Shown here: positions 61,043-64,000 of the stretch, piece by piece
How positions within the stretch are numbered: the stretch's first letter is position 1
Layout of the letters: each line of letters opens with the position of its first letter
Assembly: GCF_000485595.1 (NCBI RefSeq)
Contig: NW_014577112.1
Span: forward strand, 300,853 to 364,852
Direction: 5' to 3'
Source of the DNA: Priapulus caudatus
Lineage: Eukaryota > Priapulida > Priapulimorpha > Priapulimorphida > Priapulidae
Length of the DNA: 64,000 nucleotides
Notes under the pieces: generated by a model
Seen by the model: the letters and a program-made list of their open reading frames with translations, nothing else
What the model was told of the DNA's origin: nothing
Database searches by the model: none
Program-made: the position numbers and the translations under genes

Positions 61043-63389
61043 ATGAGTTACGATAGAGCACCGCCAGATATTCATGGCATGGTTTCACTGAAGGTCGATA
61101 ACTTGACGTACAGAACAAGTCCCGAAGATTTGCGGCGGTCATTTGGCAAATATGGCGAAATTGGTGACATTTATATTCCCCGGGACCGGTTCACGCGCGA
61201 AAGCCGAGGCTTCGCTTTTATCAGGTTTATTTTCGAAGTTATAGTGAATCTAAGTATTTCATATTATATATGCATTATTGTAATCCCATACGTTAAAGTT
61301 GCGTATATGTTATCGCGTATTTGCCTTTGTTTAAGTAATTACTAATACTAATAGTAATACTAATACTAATAGTAATACTAATACTAATACTAATAGTGGT
61401 TCAAGGATAGAGAACATGGGTCCCAATATAACCAATGTCATTTACATCAATATAAATATAATATTCTATCAATATAATAGATTAGGGTTAGGGTTAGGGT
61501 TAGGGTTAGGGTTTAAGGCACATTGGTTTTATTGGGACCCATGTTCTCTATCCTTTGGCCCTAATAGTAATACTAATACTATTACTATTATTAGTAATAG
61601 TAAGGCAGTGGCTACGGGTACGGTAGCCGTATCTTAATGTCTCGAGGCTACGGGTACGGGAGTCCATTCGCTTTCATACTTAACGAGACAAAGATGGCGG
61701 CGGTGGCGCCAGATTTCGAAATAACGTCTTGGGAAATAAATTCACGATTCGAGAGTTTAGATGAACTAGAACCCTAACCCTAACCCTAAATCTTACCTTA
61801 ACCATAACCCTAAACCTAACCCTAATCCTAACCCTAACCCTAACCCTAACCCTAACGCCAAAAAGGGGCTTCAACGACCGACGGCTACAGGGTTCTCCCC
61901 AGGATGAAATTCAAACAGGGGGGAGGGAAGGGGGAGGGGGGGAAACAGGGGGGCGTGTTTTTTACCGTACCACTAATTAATGCGTAAAATCGCCACCACA
62001 CCATAGACGGTATTTGGGGTTCTTGTATATATAAGATAGCCGAGTCGGTGTACAGTTAGTGTTAGGTGTGGGACAGGTTGACTTTTTGTACTTGTGTATT
62101 GTCTGCAGTGCATGCGTGGTACTGTGAAAATACACGCGCCGGGTGTCCTAGTCGAATTGTACTTCTTGACGATCGATTCCCGCGCTGGCAAACTTTTATT
62201 GTGGTGGAATTTAATCGGGGCGGAGGTAATTTAAACGGGGCGCAACGATTGAAACGGGGGAGTTTTCCCGAACGGGGCGTATTACTAATACTATATTACT
62301 AGTAATAGTAATACTATGTATGTTTGAACACCGCATAGTCGCATGTCACTGTCATTGTAATGGGTGTCACGTGCTAGAGACGAGCTAGTAAGAGTCCAGC
62401 CCATTTAACCAGTGCCATACTATGCTATTAAATGGTATATGGGCTCGCCTATGGGTGTCTCGGCTAACATCCATGATAGTTTTACCTGTTCCATGGGCTT
62501 TCATTGTGTTGTGCAAATTTTCATGCAAAATTGGCTAGACTGAAAATTGACTCGATGACAATGACTGAAAAATTGACCAGAAATTTTTGTGCAGTTTATA
62601 TTAAGTTATCCGTTTTCTATTGTTTGTTTCTGTCCTTGTCTCATAGTTCGGTCAAGATTTTAGTAAACTTAAATTTTGAGTAAATGCAACTTTGTAGCAA
62701 CTTAGCAAGTGTGTCAAAAGATTATAAGGTTGCCTGATAGACATTCTTACTACGTCGGAAAGATTGAAAAAAATGTTAGGTACAAACTAGGAAATAAACA
62801 TCTATATCATTTGCATAACATGTAAAATTTAATCTCAGGTTCTACGATAAACGGGATGCAGAAGATGCAATGGATGCGATGGATGGACGATCATTAGATG
62901 GCAGGGACTTGAGAGTAGCGATGGCACGCTATGGTCGACCAGATGAGAACCGATCGCGCCACCGGGGCGGTGGAGGCAGGCGTGGCAGTTCACCAAGACG
63001 AAGGTGAGTTGATTTAATAATCTGTATCGGCGAAGCTAATGTAATTGAATTCTATTTTCATGATAACGTCTGTATTCCTACGCGCACGCATCCTAATTAC
63101 TCCCCATACTCCGCCCCCGACAGTAGCGTCGATGGCAGCATTGTGCTCCTCGTTTGCTGCCATTGTCGCGCTTCTCTCTTGCAGGTCGTATTCTCGTTCT
63201 CGCTCGCGATCCCGCTCGCGGTCCCGATCACGCTCTCGCTCGCGATCAAAGTCGGCGAAGAGAGAGCGCCGTAGATCGACGAGGAGCCGCAGCAAGTCGA
63301 CGAGCAAGTCGCCGCGAAAGGTCAAGACGCCGAGCAAGTCGAGGTCGCGGTCTCGTTCCAAGTCTCGATCGAGGGAGAAGTCGACTTAG
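61043..63389 (+). CDS. SRSF2: SRSF2-type SR splicing factor, complete, three exons
   Basis: Exons 61043-61224, 62839-63003 and 63185-63389 give 183 residues (human SRSF2 221). An N-terminal RRM covers about 14-92, with RNP2 LKVDNL (16-21) and RNP1 RGFAFIRF (55-62), the latter split by intron 1. A Gly/Arg linker ([14 protein letters not shown]) leads to a C-terminal RS domain of Arg-Ser and Lys-Ser dipeptides ending SREKST. SR proteins bind exonic enhancers through the RRM and recruit spliceosome components through the phosphorylated RS domain in the nucleus. The [15 protein letters not shown] start and the short RRM-only plus RS layout fit SRSF2 rather than SRSF1 or SRSF3. An AG at about 61003 upstream of the ATG could be the acceptor of a 5' untranslated exon. 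Intron 1 is filled with repeats. Confidence 0.93.
61398..61560. mobile_element. telomere-repeat-bearing MITE, copy 2, SRSF2 intron 1
   Basis: A 163-bp element with the same inverted termini as 43875 and exact CTAATAGT flanks (61390-61397 and 61561-61568). The interior has five TTAGGG-type units. It inserted into a TACTAA simple repeat. Confidence 0.92.
61694..61777 (+). other. 27-codon frame at an AAAGATGGCGGCGG site, ending in telomeric repeat
   Basis: ATG in an AAAGATGGCGGC context is followed by [19 protein letters not shown] and then ESLDELEP. The stop codon is supplied by the first CCCTAA units of the adjacent tract. Protein-like composition, but no homologue recognised; may be chance. 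Confidence 0.25.
61768..61856. repeat. interstitial telomeric tract (CCCTAA)n
   Basis: About fourteen CCCTAA units with variants (CCATAA, CCTAAA). Orientation is opposite to the TTAGGG units inside the nearby MITE, and no inverted termini surround it. Confidence 0.9.
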
Positions 63390-64000
63390 GCGGCCGATTC
63401 TGCGCTCGCTCGCAGTTGCGGGTTTTTCTGCTCGGGACGCCGCTGAGGATCACGTGGCATGGAGAGCTTCTCCTCGTCCACATATATTGTAAGAGTGTTT
63501 GTACGAATGTTTTATCGTTGCGTTGGCTACGGCGATGCGGGGCCTTCATGTTTAGGTGTATTTAGTCGGAACTGTCGTGTTGTATCAGTGGGCCAGTGTC
63601 TCGCGTTAAGACAGTAATGGATCGTACGTAGCCAAAATATTCAGTGGGAAAAGTGTATCTTTTCATTTTCCGAGACATTATCTGTTGCGATTCACCTTTG
63701 TGGTCATCTCTAAGCAAGCAACGAGAACAAATTATCTACCTGTCATGAATAGGTGAAAAGCTTACGCAAGTGTTTCATATGGAATGTGTTCATGGTGTTA
63801 GCGTTAGTTAATTGTGTGCATTTTAATGGGACATCTAGATTGGTGTGCTATTTTGGGGAGGGGGGGGGGTTGTGTGATGAGATATAATATATCTGAGCTA
63901 CATGGTTTAAGTTTACTTTAGGACAACAATTTTCCTGTTGTGATTACCTAAAAGTTGAAGTTGGCATGTTGCATTTTTATCAAAATTTATTTTTTGTGAA
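63390..64000. other. SRSF2 3' region
   Basis: Probable 3' untranslated and downstream sequence. No AATAAA was seen before the window end. A G-rich run is at 63857-63871. Confidence 0.45.

Noticed and set aside
1-64000. Prokaryotic-style features, tRNA and rRNA genes
   Set aside because: No operons, ribosome binding sites, or cloverleaf or rRNA signatures were seen; the genes are intron-split animal genes.

Overview
This is eukaryotic genomic DNA from an animal, not a prokaryote. Genes are split by GT-AG introns, telomeric TTAGGG tracts occur internally, microsatellites and minisatellites are abundant, and many small transposable elements are present. The recognisable proteins (a sialin-type SLC17 transporter, CRAMP1, SLC25A10, SRSF2) are all metazoan. 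The repeat style suggests a non-insect, probably marine, invertebrate. I cannot name the species.

1-31,770: a cluster of SLC17 (sialin-like) transporter copies on the + strand. I number the exons E1-E12 from the combined copies. Copy A (474-3839) has E5-E12. Copy 2 (9202-10563) has only E9-E12. Copy B (14012-18337) has E4-E12. Copy C (21939-30070) has E1-E5 and E9-E12, with an 823-base N gap where E6-E8 should lie. Between copies the same blocks recur: a GGT/GAT-rich minisatellite, a CT tract, and a 5' flanking block. Several recurrences (about 14.0-15.0, 16.98-17.5, 18.3-22, 23.7-26.5 and 27.3-30.3 kb) differ from their cleaner twins mainly by scattered single-base indels that break reading frames. 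Part of this duplication is therefore probably an assembly or gap-filling artefact.

32,126-44,377: a complete 19-exon CRAMP1 (cramped) gene on the - strand. Every splice phase closes and the product is 1151 residues. Its introns hold a hAT-type MITE with an 8-bp target duplication, a MITE sitting inside a 22-bp minisatellite, a copied fragment of its own exon 10, and a MITE that carries telomeric repeats.

46,869-52,571: a complete SLC25A10 (mitochondrial dicarboxylate carrier) gene on the - strand. It has ten exons, including a proposed three-codon first exon, and encodes 304 residues.

52,600-61,000: repeat-rich DNA. It contains a LINE reverse-transcriptase fragment, several copies of one repeat family, and an error-rich duplicate (54.9-57.0 kb) next to a 25-base gap.

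61,043-63,389: a complete three-exon SRSF2-type splicing factor on the + strand. Its first intron holds the second telomere-bearing MITE and a separate (CCCTAA)n tract.

The genes are unrelated housekeeping or transport loci, with no operon-like logic. The most unusual items are the telomere-repeat-bearing 8-bp-TSD MITE family, the palindromic hairpin MITE families, a GC-AG last intron conserved across all SLC17 copies, and the signature of uncorrected reads in the duplicated blocks.
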